NCBI GenBank assembly: GCA_030693065.1
Contig: JAUYBL010000011.1
Span: 1-64,000 of the forward strand
DNA length: 64,000 nt
From: Methylococcaceae bacterium
GTDB lineage: Bacteria; Pseudomonadota; Gammaproteobacteria; Methylococcales; Methylomonadaceae
Direction: 5' to 3'
Positions 49,392-57,767 of the stretch are shown here, piece after piece. The notes beneath the pieces are model-generated. The model was not told the DNA's origin. It saw only the letters and a program-made list of their open reading frames with translations, and made no database searches. The position numbers and the translations under genes are program-made. The stretch's first letter is position 1. Every line of letters starts with the position of its first letter.

Positions 49392-50975
49392 ATGAATAAG
49401 CAAACAGATAGCGTCCTTAACTACCACAATCGCACCAAGCACCGCCTGGAGCGATACGCCAAAGGCCCGGAATCCATCGATTGGGAAGATCAACCCGACC
49501 AATTCCGGCATTTTTCTGGGTGCGATATTATTAAATTGCCCTTACCCGGCGTACAACTTGAACCCTTGTTTAGCGATTTGGATAATCCTGAAACCATAGC
49601 GGCAAAACCGTTAAACCTGACTAGTGCCGGTTTGTTAATGGAATTAGCCTTCGGTCTGTCGGCGTGGAAACAATTTGGACCCAGTCGTTGGGCATTACGT
49701 TGCAACCCATCCAGCGGCAACCTGCATCCGACTGAAGCTTATATGGTTAGCGCCGGTAATGATTTTATTCAATCAGGGGTTTATCACTATGTCAGCCACG
49801 ACCATACGCTTGAACAGCGTTGCCAATTTGCGAGCATATTGCCCGATTCAGGCATATTGATCGGCTTATCTTCCGTCCATTGGCGGGAAGCTTGGAAATA
49901 TGGCGAAAGAGCTTTCCGCTATTGCCAGCATGATATTGGTCATGCGCTGGGGGCATTGCGCTACGCGGCAGCGACGCTGGGCTGGTCGGTTGAATTGCTG
50001 GCCGAATGGTCGGATGAAGACATCGCCAAAGTATTAGGGCTTGATCGGGACAATTTCAAAAAACAGGAACATGAATCTCCCGATATTATTTGCCGGATTA
50101 TTACCCATTCCGGAGACCAGCCTTTAGACGCCCAGACTCTGCTGGAATCTGCGCAATCAGGAACCTGGGTCGGCAAAGCCGACAGCCTTCGGGCTTACCA
50201 CATGTATAAGTGGCCGATCATTGATGAAGTCTCAATAGCCGCAAGCAAACCGCGAACTGAAGAACCGGAATGGCAAGCCGTTCGACAGTCGGTTATAGAA
50301 TCATCCTGCACAAAAACAGCAACGCATATCATCCGCCAACGCCGCAGCGCGCAACAGTTTGACGGCAAAATGCCGCCGATGCCGCAATTAGATTTTTACC
50401 GGATACTGGCTGCCGTGTTGCCGACCACCGCTGCATTCGAACTGTGGCGCTGGCCGCCGAAAATCCACCTGTTTATTTTTGTCCATCGCGTTGAAGGTTT
50501 AGCTCCCGGCGTGTACGCACTGCCGAGAGATCACGGTGCCCTGGCAAAATTGCAAGCCGCGACCCTGGCTGATTTTGACTGGCAAAAAGTGTCAGAAACA
50601 TTGCCGCTTTATCATTTGCTTGCAGGCGATTGCAAACAAATTGCCAAAACTTTGTCTTGCCATCAACCCATCGCCAGCGACAGCGCTTTCAGCCTGGGGA
50701 TGGTTGCGGAATTTAGCGAAACCATCCAAGCGGCGCCCTGGCTTTACCGCCGCTTATTCTGGGAATCCGGCCTGATAGGCCAAACTTTATATCTGGAAGC
50801 GGAAGCAGCGGGCTTTCGCGGTACCGGTATCGGCTGTTACTTTGATGATGGCGTGCATGAAATTTTGGGGTTCAAGGACGATAAATACCAAAGCCTGTAT
50901 CACTTTACGGTGGGTAAACCGTTGGAAGATTCACGACTGGAAACTTTGCCAGCTTATGGGCATTTAAAGACGTAG
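49392..50975 (+). CDS. Double SagB/ThcOx-type nitroreductase-fold protein
   Basis: About 527 residues with two nitroreductase-like domains. The first (about 60-270) has RCNPSSGNLHPTEAYMVSAG, a SagB-type signature; the second (about 310-520) starts IIRQRRSAQQFDGKMPPM and ends GFRGTGIGCYFDDGVHEILG with a LYHFTVGKPLEDSRL close. Such flavoproteins oxidise peptide azolines or reduce small compounds. No peptide-cyclising partner is present. Lies next to nif genes; its role there is unknown. Confidence 0.82.
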   Translation: MNKQTDSVLNYHNRTKHRLERYAKGPESIDWEDQPDQFRHFSGCDIIKLPLPGVQLEPLFSDLDNPETIAAKPLNLTSAGLLMELAFGLSAWKQFGPSRWALRCNPSSGNLHPTEAYMVSAGNDFIQSGVYHYVSHDHTLEQRCQFASILPDSGILIGLSSVHWREAWKYGERAFRYCQHDIGHALGALRYAAATLGWSVELLAEWSDEDIAKVLGLDRDNFKKQEHESPDIICRIITHSGDQPLDAQTLLESAQSGTWVGKADSLRAYHMYKWPIIDEVSIAASKPRTEEPEWQAVRQSVIESSCTKTATHIIRQRRSAQQFDGKMPPMPQLDFYRILAAVLPTTAAFELWRWPPKIHLFIFVHRVEGLAPGVYALPRDHGALAKLQAATLADFDWQKVSETLPLYHLLAGDCKQIAKTLSCHQPIASDSAFSLGMVAEFSETIQAAPWLYRRLFWESGLIGQTLYLEAEAAGFRGTGIGCYFDDGVHEILGFKDDKYQSLYHFTVGKPLEDSRLETLPAYGHLKT

Positions 50976-50982
50976 ATATAAG

Positions 50983-51200
50983 GGTGGGCAACGCTTTTCT
51001 GCTCACCGTTTACAATACAAACTCACCATTGTGGCGCTCAGACCATAGGATGTGCCGAGGCACGAGGCGCATCATTCGCGATTGATGCGCTTCACTACGT
51101 TCAGCACATCCTATAGTCCTGTCGGTCGGGCATGCTGTTTATGCCCGACATCAATATGCGAAAAATGTTGGGCAACGAGAAGATGTTGCTCAACCTACAC
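50983..51200. repeat. Three stacked palindromes
   Basis: Three different inverted repeats follow each other: one with GGTGGGCAACGC/GCTCACC, one with ATAGGATGTGC/GCACATCCTAT (51045-51118), and one with GTTGGGCAACGAG/TTGCTCAACCTAC. No gene is here; they fill the space between the SagB-type gene and creA. Confidence 0.6.
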
Positions 51201-51258
51201 GACTTAACGGTAATGCTTGTCAGGAAAATGAAATTTTTGAATTTTTAGAGGATCTATT

Positions 51259-51726
51259 ATGAAAAACACCGTTGTTGTCAGCTTATTTTTACTGGTTTTC
51301 ACTAACTCAGCCCTGGCCGATTTAATCGGTTCCGTTGATACCGACTTTAAACTTCTTGGGCCGGACAATAAAATAGTCATTGAAGCATTTGACGATCCGG
51401 ACGTTGCGGGTGTGACCTGTTATATCAGCCGGGCGAAAACCGGCGGTATCTCCGGAGCCGTCGGTGTAGCTGAAGACACTTCCGACGCGTCTTTGTCATG
51501 CCATCAAACCGGGCCGGTGAATCTTGATCCGAAAATCAAAGCGGGCGAGCGTGAGGGTGAGGATGTATTTAAAAAACGCACATCGCTTGTTTTCAAGTCG
51601 ATGCAGGTCGTCAGGTTCTATGACAAAAACCGCAACACGTTAGTTTATATGGTCTACAGCGACCGGATATTAAAAGGCTCGCCGAAAAATAGTGTTTCCG
51701 CCGTGCCTGTCCTGCCTTGGCGTTAA
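51259..51726 (+). CDS. creA: CreA family periplasmic protein
   Basis: A 155-residue exported protein: signal peptide [16 protein letters not shown], then [37 protein letters not shown] and [10 protein letters not shown], the CreA family core with two Cys. Function is poorly known. Runs toward rnfH on the other strand; the two stops overlap by four bases. Confidence 0.9.
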   Translation: MKNTVVVSLFLLVFTNSALADLIGSVDTDFKLLGPDNKIVIEAFDDPDVAGVTCYISRAKTGGISGAVGVAEDTSDASLSCHQTGPVNLDPKIKAGEREGEDVFKKRTSLVFKSMQVVRFYDKNRNTLVYMVYSDRILKGSPKNSVSAVPVLPWR

Positions 51727-51983
51727 CGTCTGCGCCGTTGCACTGTTTGCGGATCGGCGGTTATTTGGCGATAAATCTCCACCCTATCGCCATCCTTTAC
51801 AGAGGTATCCAGCGCGGCAATTTTGCCGAATATACCCACTTTCTGGCTAGACAGGTTTATCTCGGGATAAAGTTTTAATAGGCCGGACAGGTTGATGGTT
51901 TCTTCTATAGTGCTGTTATCCGGCACTTCCAGCCGCATCCATAGTTGTCTATCGGATTCTGCGTAGCAAACTCCAACATTCAT
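51723..51983 (-). CDS. rnfH: RnfH protein
   Basis: An 86-residue ubiquitin-like protein ([49 protein letters not shown]), last gene of the rnf operon. Overlaps rnfE by four bases. Present in the nif-linked Rnf1 set of Azotobacter; exact role unknown. Confidence 0.9.
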   Translation of the reverse strand: MNVGVCYAESDRQLWMRLEVPDNSTIEETINLSGLLKLYPEINLSSQKVGIFGKIAALDTSVKDGDRVEIYRQITADPQTVQRRRR

Positions 51984-52678
51984 AATTCCTCCTCAACAAT
52001 CACAGGGGTTAATACGGTTACCGGTACTTTTCTCGTTGCCAATTTTTGGTCTATCAGACGTTTTCCGACGATCAAAAACCCCAGCATGATGAATCCGCCG
52101 GGCGGCAGCGCCATTAGTAAAAAGCCTTTATAGTTGGGGATAACGGTGACTTCCAGAAACCTGAACGATTCGCCCAGCAACAATGAGGCATTGGCGAATA
52201 CGGTGCCCGCTGCGCTGATTTCTCTTGCCGCACCGAGCGCGACCAGCACAAGAAGGAAACCTAAGCCCATCATAAAACCATCCCACAAGGCTTCCTTGAC
52301 CGGCTGCTTGGAGGCAAAGGCTTCGGCGCGGCCAAGTAATGCGCAGTTAGTGACGATTAACGCAATGAACAAGCCCAGCACTTTGTAGAGTTCGTGTGCC
52401 CAGGCATTCATTAAAATATCGACCAAAGTCACCAACGCGGCGATCAGCAAGACAAATATCGGGATGCGGATTTCACTGGGGATTAAATGCCGGGTGAGTG
52501 AAATCAGGCCGTTGGACGCGGTAATCACCACCAATGTAGCCAAGCCCATGCCCAAGCCGTTGGTAGCGGTGCCGGTCACAGCCAATAACGGGCACAGCGC
52601 CAAGTTTTGGCCAAAGACAATATTGTTATTCCACAGGCCATCGCTGGCGATTTTGCGAAAGCTTTCTGAAAGAAACAT
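51980..52678 (-). CDS. rnfE: Rnf complex subunit E
   Basis: A 232-residue membrane protein with six helices (RnfE/NqrD family): NNIVFGQNLALCPLLAVTGTA, IFVLLIAALVTLVDI, LFIALIVTNCALLGRAEAFA. Part of the membrane core that holds an Fe site with RnfA. Downstream of a REP element that splits it from rnfG. Confidence 0.93.
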   Translation of the reverse strand: MFLSESFRKIASDGLWNNNIVFGQNLALCPLLAVTGTATNGLGMGLATLVVITASNGLISLTRHLIPSEIRIPIFVLLIAALVTLVDILMNAWAHELYKVLGLFIALIVTNCALLGRAEAFASKQPVKEALWDGFMMGLGFLLVLVALGAAREISAAGTVFANASLLLGESFRFLEVTVIPNYKGFLLMALPPGGFIMLGFLIVGKRLIDQKLATRKVPVTVLTPVIVEEEL

Positions 52679-52727
52679 AGCTATCTCCTTAAATATTAAT
52701 GGCTTTCAACCCAACATGGGAAAGCAG

Positions 52728-52828
52728 GTTTAGCCGTTCGTGGTGAGCTTGTCGAACCATGAGCGGCTAAACCGCCCTTCGACAAGACTCTCCTGAGCTG
52801 AGTCGAAGGACTCAGGCTGAACGGTTTA
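52728..52828. repeat. REP-type palindrome between rnfG and rnfE
   Basis: GTTTAGCCGTTCGTGGTGAGCTTGTCGAA is mirrored by TTCGACAAG and CTCAGGCTGAACGGTTTA. It lies between two operon genes and could shape the mRNA. Confidence 0.7.
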
Positions 52829-52835
52829 ACGTCAC

Positions 52836-53570
52836 TCATTGTTCTGCCTTAGAAGTAAGGGCTTGATTAATGAGTTGTTCCTGATGCGCTTTGAATAATT
52901 GCAAACTGCGATATATGGCCTGTACCGACTTGCGCGGGGTAATAGTGGCACCGGCAAACTGGTCAAATTCGCCGCCGTCTTTTTTAACCGCCCATTGTGC
53001 GGGCGTTAAATTGTCCAAAGAACGGCCGACAAATTTCAATATCCAATCCGATTTGGCAACTTCGATTTTATCTCCCAGGCCGGGAGTTTCTTTGTGATTA
53101 AGCACCCGCACCCCCAAAATGTTGCCGTCACGGTCTACACCCATAATCATGTTAATGGCGCCGGAATAACCGTCTGGCGCGATAAATTTGTAGCACACAG
53201 CAGTGACTTTGCCGGATTTCTTAGCTAAATAAACGATGGTTTCGTTGGCTCCAATGTTGTATTCCGCTGACGGGATTGTTAGCGTGTCCTGCAACATGTC
53301 GTTGTCATGTAACCCAGCCGGAACGACTTCTTCCAGCGATTTGATTAAGTCTTCATCTAGCCGCCGTTGGATAGTGCCTTCGGTACTGAAATTGGTAACT
53401 CCAAGCAACACGCTGGCCAGCAACGCAAAGCCAGCCAATATCCCGGTTTGAAATTCAAGCTTGGGTCTGAGCCTTGCAAGATTTGCCGGTTCCAGCCAAC
53501 GCTTTAGCCATTCCAGATAGTTGGCAGCTTGGTCTTGTATGAGTTGGGTAGTTGCTGGGTTAATTTTCAT
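52836..53570 (-). CDS. rnfG: Rnf complex subunit G
   Basis: A 244-residue protein with one N-terminal helix (FQTGILAGFALLASVLLGV) and a periplasmic FMN-binding domain. The covalent FMN threonine is in DQFAGATITPRKSV. The HKETPGLGDKIE motif is also seen. A palindrome (53602-53715) separates it from rnfD. Confidence 0.93.
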   Translation of the reverse strand: MKINPATTQLIQDQAANYLEWLKRWLEPANLARLRPKLEFQTGILAGFALLASVLLGVTNFSTEGTIQRRLDEDLIKSLEEVVPAGLHDNDMLQDTLTIPSAEYNIGANETIVYLAKKSGKVTAVCYKFIAPDGYSGAINMIMGVDRDGNILGVRVLNHKETPGLGDKIEVAKSDWILKFVGRSLDNLTPAQWAVKKDGGEFDQFAGATITPRKSVQAIYRSLQLFKAHQEQLINQALTSKAEQ

Positions 53571-53601
53571 AATTTGTGCTCTGGTTTAAAACAACAAATT
53601 G

Positions 53602-53715
53602 GTAGGCCGGAATAAGACTTTTCGAGCGTTAGCGAGAATAAGCGTTTCCGGCAAGCACCCTGTTGCCGGAAACACCGGTTTTCGCTCGCGCTACAACCAG
53701 CTTATTACGGCCTAC
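53602..53715. repeat. Palindromic repeat between rnfD and rnfG
   Basis: GTAGGCCGGAATAAG and CTTATTACGGCCTAC close the element; the centre has GTTTCCGGCAA and TTGCCGGAAAC as an inverse pair. Confidence 0.7.
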
Positions 53716-53720
53716 AATTT

Positions 53721-54794
53721 TTACGATTTCGGTATTTCAAGTGGCTTGCCCTTACGGTCTCGTCCGTATATTCGCGGCCGAATGTAATGATCGATTAACG
53801 GTGTCGCTGAATTCATCAGCAATACCGCAAACCCTGCACCTTCGGGATAGGCACCCCAAGTACGAATAACAAAAATCAGCAGCCCACAACCGGAGCCAAA
53901 CACCAGCTGGCCCGTCTTGGTATTCGGTGAAGTGACATAATCGGTGGCGATAAAAAATGCCAAACACATCATCGCACCTGAATTTAAATGCAGCAGCGGG
54001 CCGACATAATGCTCGCTATCAATGAGATGAAAAACGCCAGATAACAACACAACCGTCAACAATAACGACACCGGAATCTGCCATTGAATAATTCCTTTAC
54101 GAATCAACCACACACCGCCCAAGCCCAGCAACAGCGCAGAGTTTTCGCCCATACTGCCGCGCGTCCAGCCGATAAAATCAAGAAAACCGGAATAATCCTT
54201 GAGGATGTCGGTCAATAAACGGTTTTGAGAAAATTCAGTTTTGATATACCCCAAGGTGGTCGCGCCGGTGCTTGCATCCAGATTTTCCAAGCCTGCAAAA
54301 GTGATGCGCCAGCTTTCGACCAAACCAGGCGAATCCGAAAAAAACAGCGGCGACACATTAGCCCAGGTGGTCATCTCGATAGGAAAGGAAATCAGCAACG
54401 CGACTCTGGCTAACATGGCCGGATTAAAGAGGTTTTGCCCCAGGCCGCCATACACTTGTTTGCCTAATACAATCGCCAATCCCGAGCCAACCACGCCTAT
54501 CCACCAAGGTGCCCAAGGCGGTAGCGTCATCGCCAGTAGCCAACCGGTTAATACCGCTGAGCCATCCAAAATGACCGGCATGGCCGCCCTGCCCGCCAAC
54601 CGAATACAGAAAGCTTCAAACACAACCGCCGACAACACGGTAATCACAAACAGGTTCAGTGCCGGCCAGCCGAAACACCAAATGCCGAATACTGTCGCCG
54701 GTGTTAATGCAAGCATCACTTGCCACATAATTTGGCTGACGCTGGATTTAGCGCCAACATGCGCACCGCTGCTGGGCTTTAAATGAACCATCAT
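53721..54794 (-). CDS. rnfD: Rnf complex subunit D
   Basis: A 357-residue membrane protein (about nine helices). Covalent FMN site at DASTGATTLGYIKTE. LGKQVYGGLGQNLFNPAMLARVALLISFP is a family stretch. Overlaps rnfC by four bases. Confidence 0.94.
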   Translation of the reverse strand: MMVHLKPSSGAHVGAKSSVSQIMWQVMLALTPATVFGIWCFGWPALNLFVITVLSAVVFEAFCIRLAGRAAMPVILDGSAVLTGWLLAMTLPPWAPWWIGVVGSGLAIVLGKQVYGGLGQNLFNPAMLARVALLISFPIEMTTWANVSPLFFSDSPGLVESWRITFAGLENLDASTGATTLGYIKTEFSQNRLLTDILKDYSGFLDFIGWTRGSMGENSALLLGLGGVWLIRKGIIQWQIPVSLLLTVVLLSGVFHLIDSEHYVGPLLHLNSGAMMCLAFFIATDYVTSPNTKTGQLVFGSGCGLLIFVIRTWGAYPEGAGFAVLLMNSATPLIDHYIRPRIYGRDRKGKPLEIPKS

Positions 54795-56278
54795 ACTGCG
54801 GCCTCTTGTTCGGCTTTTAATCGTTCGCGTTCAGCTTTCGCCGCTAGTCGTGCCAATTCTTCTTCGCGTTGCTGCTGGGCAATACGTTCCAATCGGGCAT
54901 TGCGATCATCTATCAAGCGTTTGGTTTGCTCGGATTTGTGCGCCGCCTGCTGCCTGGCCATCACTTCGCCAGAGGCATATTTAAAATATTGCACCAACGG
55001 AATATTGGACGGGCAGATATACGAACAGCAACCGCAACTGATACAGTCTTTTAAGCCTATGTCGACCGCAGCATCCAGCTGATTAACGCGGATATTGTTG
55101 GCCATATCCAATGGCCGTAAACCCGCCGGGCAAACCGTGACGCAGCTAGCGCAACGGATACAAGGCTTTTCATCAGTGTCTTTAAGTTCGCTTTGCGTTA
55201 ACGCCAGAATGCCGCTGGTGGCTTTAACAGTTGGTAAACCGGCATGCGGCAACGAATCGCCCATCATCGGTCCGCCCATAACGATACGCGCGGTGTCTTC
55301 TATATTTACTTTGCAAAAATTGAATAGCTCGGAGATTAAGGTGCCTAGCGGCACTTCAACATTCATGGGTCGCCCCACCGCACCGCCTGACACGGTAATC
55401 ACCCGGCTGACTAGCGGCTGTCCATGCCGTATGGCTTTATGAGTTGCGTAAGCTGTGCCGACGTTGTGAATGGTCACGCCGATTTCCGACGACCTGCAGC
55501 CGACCGGAACTTCTTTGCCAGTGACATAACGGATCAATTGTCGATCCCAGCCCATTGGATAGCGAGTGGGGATTTGTATCACCTTTATCTGCGGAAAAAA
55601 CTTTGCAGCAGTTCGCATAGCAAAAAAAGCTTGTGGCTTGTTATCTTCAATCGCCACCACGGCATGCTCGGTCTCCATGCCATGCAGCATTAGGCGCACG
55701 CCGTCGATAATCTGTTCGGCGCGTTCCTGCATTTGCCGGTCATCACAGCTTAAATAAGGCTCGCATTCGGCGCCATTGATAATGAGCGTATCGATATGGT
55801 TTTCGCGGCCCATATTGAGCTTGACCGCCGTTGGAAAAGTCGCGCCGCCCAAACCAACAATACCCGCTGCACCGACGCGTAAACTAATATCTTCCGGCGT
55901 TAACTCGAAGGGATCGGCTACTGGACAGGTTTCTATCCATTCGTCTTTGCCATCGGTTTCCAGCACGATCATGCGAATCGGTAGGGCTGAAGGATGCGGC
56001 GCAGGATAATCATTTACATCGAGAATAATGCCCGAACTTGGGGCGTGAACCGGAGCGGAAATCATGCCTTGGCTGTAGGCCAGTAACTGGCCTTTCAGCA
56101 CTTTATCACCGACCCTAATTAGTGGCTCGGCAGGTTTACCGACATGTTGCTGCAAGGGGATATATAACTTTTTTGGCAACGGAAAATCGTAAACAATCGG
56201 TTGAGTGGCGGTTTCAACCTTACGCTCTTCCGCATGCACGCCGCCCCGAATACGCTGTCTGGTAAAAAAACTTAACAT
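54791..56278 (-). CDS. rnfC: Rnf complex subunit C
   Basis: A 495-residue soluble subunit with flavin/NADH-type region (GLGGATFPTAVKLN, NGAECEPYLSCDDRQM) and two [4Fe-4S] motifs, CIRCASCVTVCPAGLRP and CISCGCCSYICPSN. The C-terminal tail is Ala/Glu/Arg-rich, shorter than in E. coli RsxC. Overlaps rnfB. Confidence 0.95.
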   Translation of the reverse strand: MLSFFTRQRIRGGVHAEERKVETATQPIVYDFPLPKKLYIPLQQHVGKPAEPLIRVGDKVLKGQLLAYSQGMISAPVHAPSSGIILDVNDYPAPHPSALPIRMIVLETDGKDEWIETCPVADPFELTPEDISLRVGAAGIVGLGGATFPTAVKLNMGRENHIDTLIINGAECEPYLSCDDRQMQERAEQIIDGVRLMLHGMETEHAVVAIEDNKPQAFFAMRTAAKFFPQIKVIQIPTRYPMGWDRQLIRYVTGKEVPVGCRSSEIGVTIHNVGTAYATHKAIRHGQPLVSRVITVSGGAVGRPMNVEVPLGTLISELFNFCKVNIEDTARIVMGGPMMGDSLPHAGLPTVKATSGILALTQSELKDTDEKPCIRCASCVTVCPAGLRPLDMANNIRVNQLDAAVDIGLKDCISCGCCSYICPSNIPLVQYFKYASGEVMARQQAAHKSEQTKRLIDDRNARLERIAQQQREEELARLAAKAERERLKAEQEAAV

Positions 56279-56826
56279 GTGCTGCTACTCGCTTCCGGCA
56301 AGCTGGGTTTATTCCAGCGCCAGTTACGTAAAGTGACTTCGATCGGGTGCATTTGCAGGCATTCGGTCGGACAGACTTCTATACACTTTTTGCAGCCGAT
56401 GCAGGCATCGGCCACCACCGCGTGAATTTGTTTGGGAGCGCCAACAATGGCATCGGTTGGGCATACTTTAAAACAGCGCGTGCAACCGGTGCAGGTGTCT
56501 TCACTGACGCGGGCGACCAGCAATTCGGGTTCTTTAACGTCGCTTAAATCCAGATCCAAACCCAATAGCGCAGCGATTTGTTCGGCTAGCGCGCTGCCGC
56601 CGGGAGGACATATCGTCGCAGGTGCTTTACCTTCGGCCAATGCTTCTGCAGCAGGCCGACAGCCGGGAAAGCCGCATTGCCCGCATTGTGAACCCGGCAA
56701 TAAAGATTCCAGCTCATCGACAATCGGGCTGCTTTCGACTTTTAAATACCGGGCAGCAATACCCAGCAACAAGCCTAAAAACAGCCCTAATAAAGTTAAA
56801 CTGACAATGGCGGATAAAACATACAT
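56272..56826 (-). CDS. rnfB: Rnf complex subunit B
   Basis: About 184 residues: one helix (SAIVSLTLLGLFLGLLLGIAA), a four-Cys cluster SQCGQCGFPGC, and two ferredoxin motifs CTGCTRCFKVCPTDAI and CIGCKKCIEVCPTECL. ATG at 56826 after CAGGAAAGAAACT is preferred to the long frame. Passes electrons toward ferredoxin or flavodoxin. Confidence 0.94.
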   Translation of the reverse strand: MYVLSAIVSLTLLGLFLGLLLGIAARYLKVESSPIVDELESLLPGSQCGQCGFPGCRPAAEALAEGKAPATICPPGGSALAEQIAALLGLDLDLSDVKEPELLVARVSEDTCTGCTRCFKVCPTDAIVGAPKQIHAVVADACIGCKKCIEVCPTECLQMHPIEVTLRNWRWNKPSLPEASSSTC

Positions 56827-56842
56827 AGTTTCTTTCCTGACA

Positions 56843-57424
56843 CTATTTACTATAAAGTCCTGCAAACCCCATAAATGCCAGCGATAAAATCCCGGCGGTA
56901 ATAAACGCAATCGGTGTACCGGCAAATAACACGGGTACTGCCATCAAGGCCAATCGCTCGCGCAGCCCTGCAAACAGCACCATCACCAAGGTAAAGCCGA
57001 CCGCAGAGCCAAAACCGAAAATCATGCTTTGCATAAAACCGTACTGCTCTTGCACGTTTAATAAGGCCACGCCCAGCACCGCGCAATTGGTGGTAATCAA
57101 CGGCAAAAATATCCCCAGTATTTGATAGAGCACCGGACTGGTTTTATGCACCACCATTTCGGTGAACTGCACCACCGCCGCAATCACTAATATAAAAGCG
57201 AGTATCCGTAAAAACTGAATATGCAAAGGCGCCAGAATGAAATGCTCCAGCATCCAGCTGGTCATTGCTGCCAAGGTCAGCACAAAGGTGGTTGCCAAGC
57301 CCATGCTCAACGCCGTATCCAGTTTTTTCGACACCCCCATAAACGGGCATAGCCCGAGAAATTTCACCAGGACCACGTTGTTGACCAAAGCCGTGCCTAA
57401 TAGAAGTAGAAGGTATTCGCTCAC
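56843..57424 (-). CDS. rnfA: Rnf complex subunit A
   Basis: About 193 residues, six helices, with [18 protein letters not shown] and [19 protein letters not shown] start at 57424 ([10 protein letters not shown]) gives the family's usual N-terminus and length; the longer frame adds residues not seen in relatives. First gene of rnfABCDGEH, 43 bases after the sigma-54 promoter. Confidence 0.93.
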   Translation of the reverse strand: MSEYLLLLLGTALVNNVVLVKFLGLCPFMGVSKKLDTALSMGLATTFVLTLAAMTSWMLEHFILAPLHIQFLRILAFILVIAAVVQFTEMVVHKTSPVLYQILGIFLPLITTNCAVLGVALLNVQEQYGFMQSMIFGFGSAVGFTLVMVLFAGLRERLALMAVPVLFAGTPIAFITAGILSLAFMGFAGLYSK

Positions 57425-57466
57425 TGTTTTTTCCAGGCTGTTTGTAAGGCTGTTTACAACATCACA

Positions 57467-57481
57467 GCAGCAATTATGCCA
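57467..57481 (-). promoter_or_regulatory. Sigma-54 promoter of rnf operon
   Basis: Minus strand TGGCATAATTGCTGC: GG/GC spacing is right, -12 is CTGC. Two TGT-N10-ACA sites lie 78 and 118 bases upstream. Confidence 0.75.
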
Positions 57482-57558
57482 ATCGAGCAAATATGCAAGC
57501 ACTTCAAGTTTGGCGGACCAGAGCCATTAAAATCTTCCCAAATTGGTGCATAAAAAGC

Positions 57559-57574
57559 TGTTGCAAGTTATACA
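57559..57574. promoter_or_regulatory. NifA activator site 1, between rnfA and nifL
   Basis: TGTTGCAAGTTATACA fits TGT-N10-ACA. Placed to serve both the rnf promoter (78 bases away) and the nifL promoter (141 bases away). Confidence 0.72.
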
Positions 57575-57598
57575 TTCCTACATTGATAAAAAAATGTG

Positions 57599-57614
57599 TG
57601 TCGCAAACCTTACA
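57599..57614. promoter_or_regulatory. NifA activator site 2, between rnfA and nifL
   Basis: TGTCGCAAACCTTACA fits TGT-N10-ACA. It is 40 bases (close to four helix turns) from site 1, thus on the same DNA face. Confidence 0.72.
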
Positions 57615-57714
57615 AAATATTTTCAGCAATTTAACTACCCAACTTGATTTGTCAGCTCACCCGAGAATGAGCCACGCTATATAAGAGGTGTGTAGCCAGC
57701 ATACTTATTAAAGC

Positions 57715-57729
57715 TGGCGCCATATTTGC
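57715..57729 (+). promoter_or_regulatory. Sigma-54 promoter of nifLA
   Basis: TGGCGCCATATTTGC: -24 TGGC and -12 TTGC with exact spacing. It is 39 bases ahead of the nifL ATG. Confidence 0.78.
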
Positions 57730-57767
57730 TAGGTAATACTTAAAGCACTTAGTTTACGGATATAACT

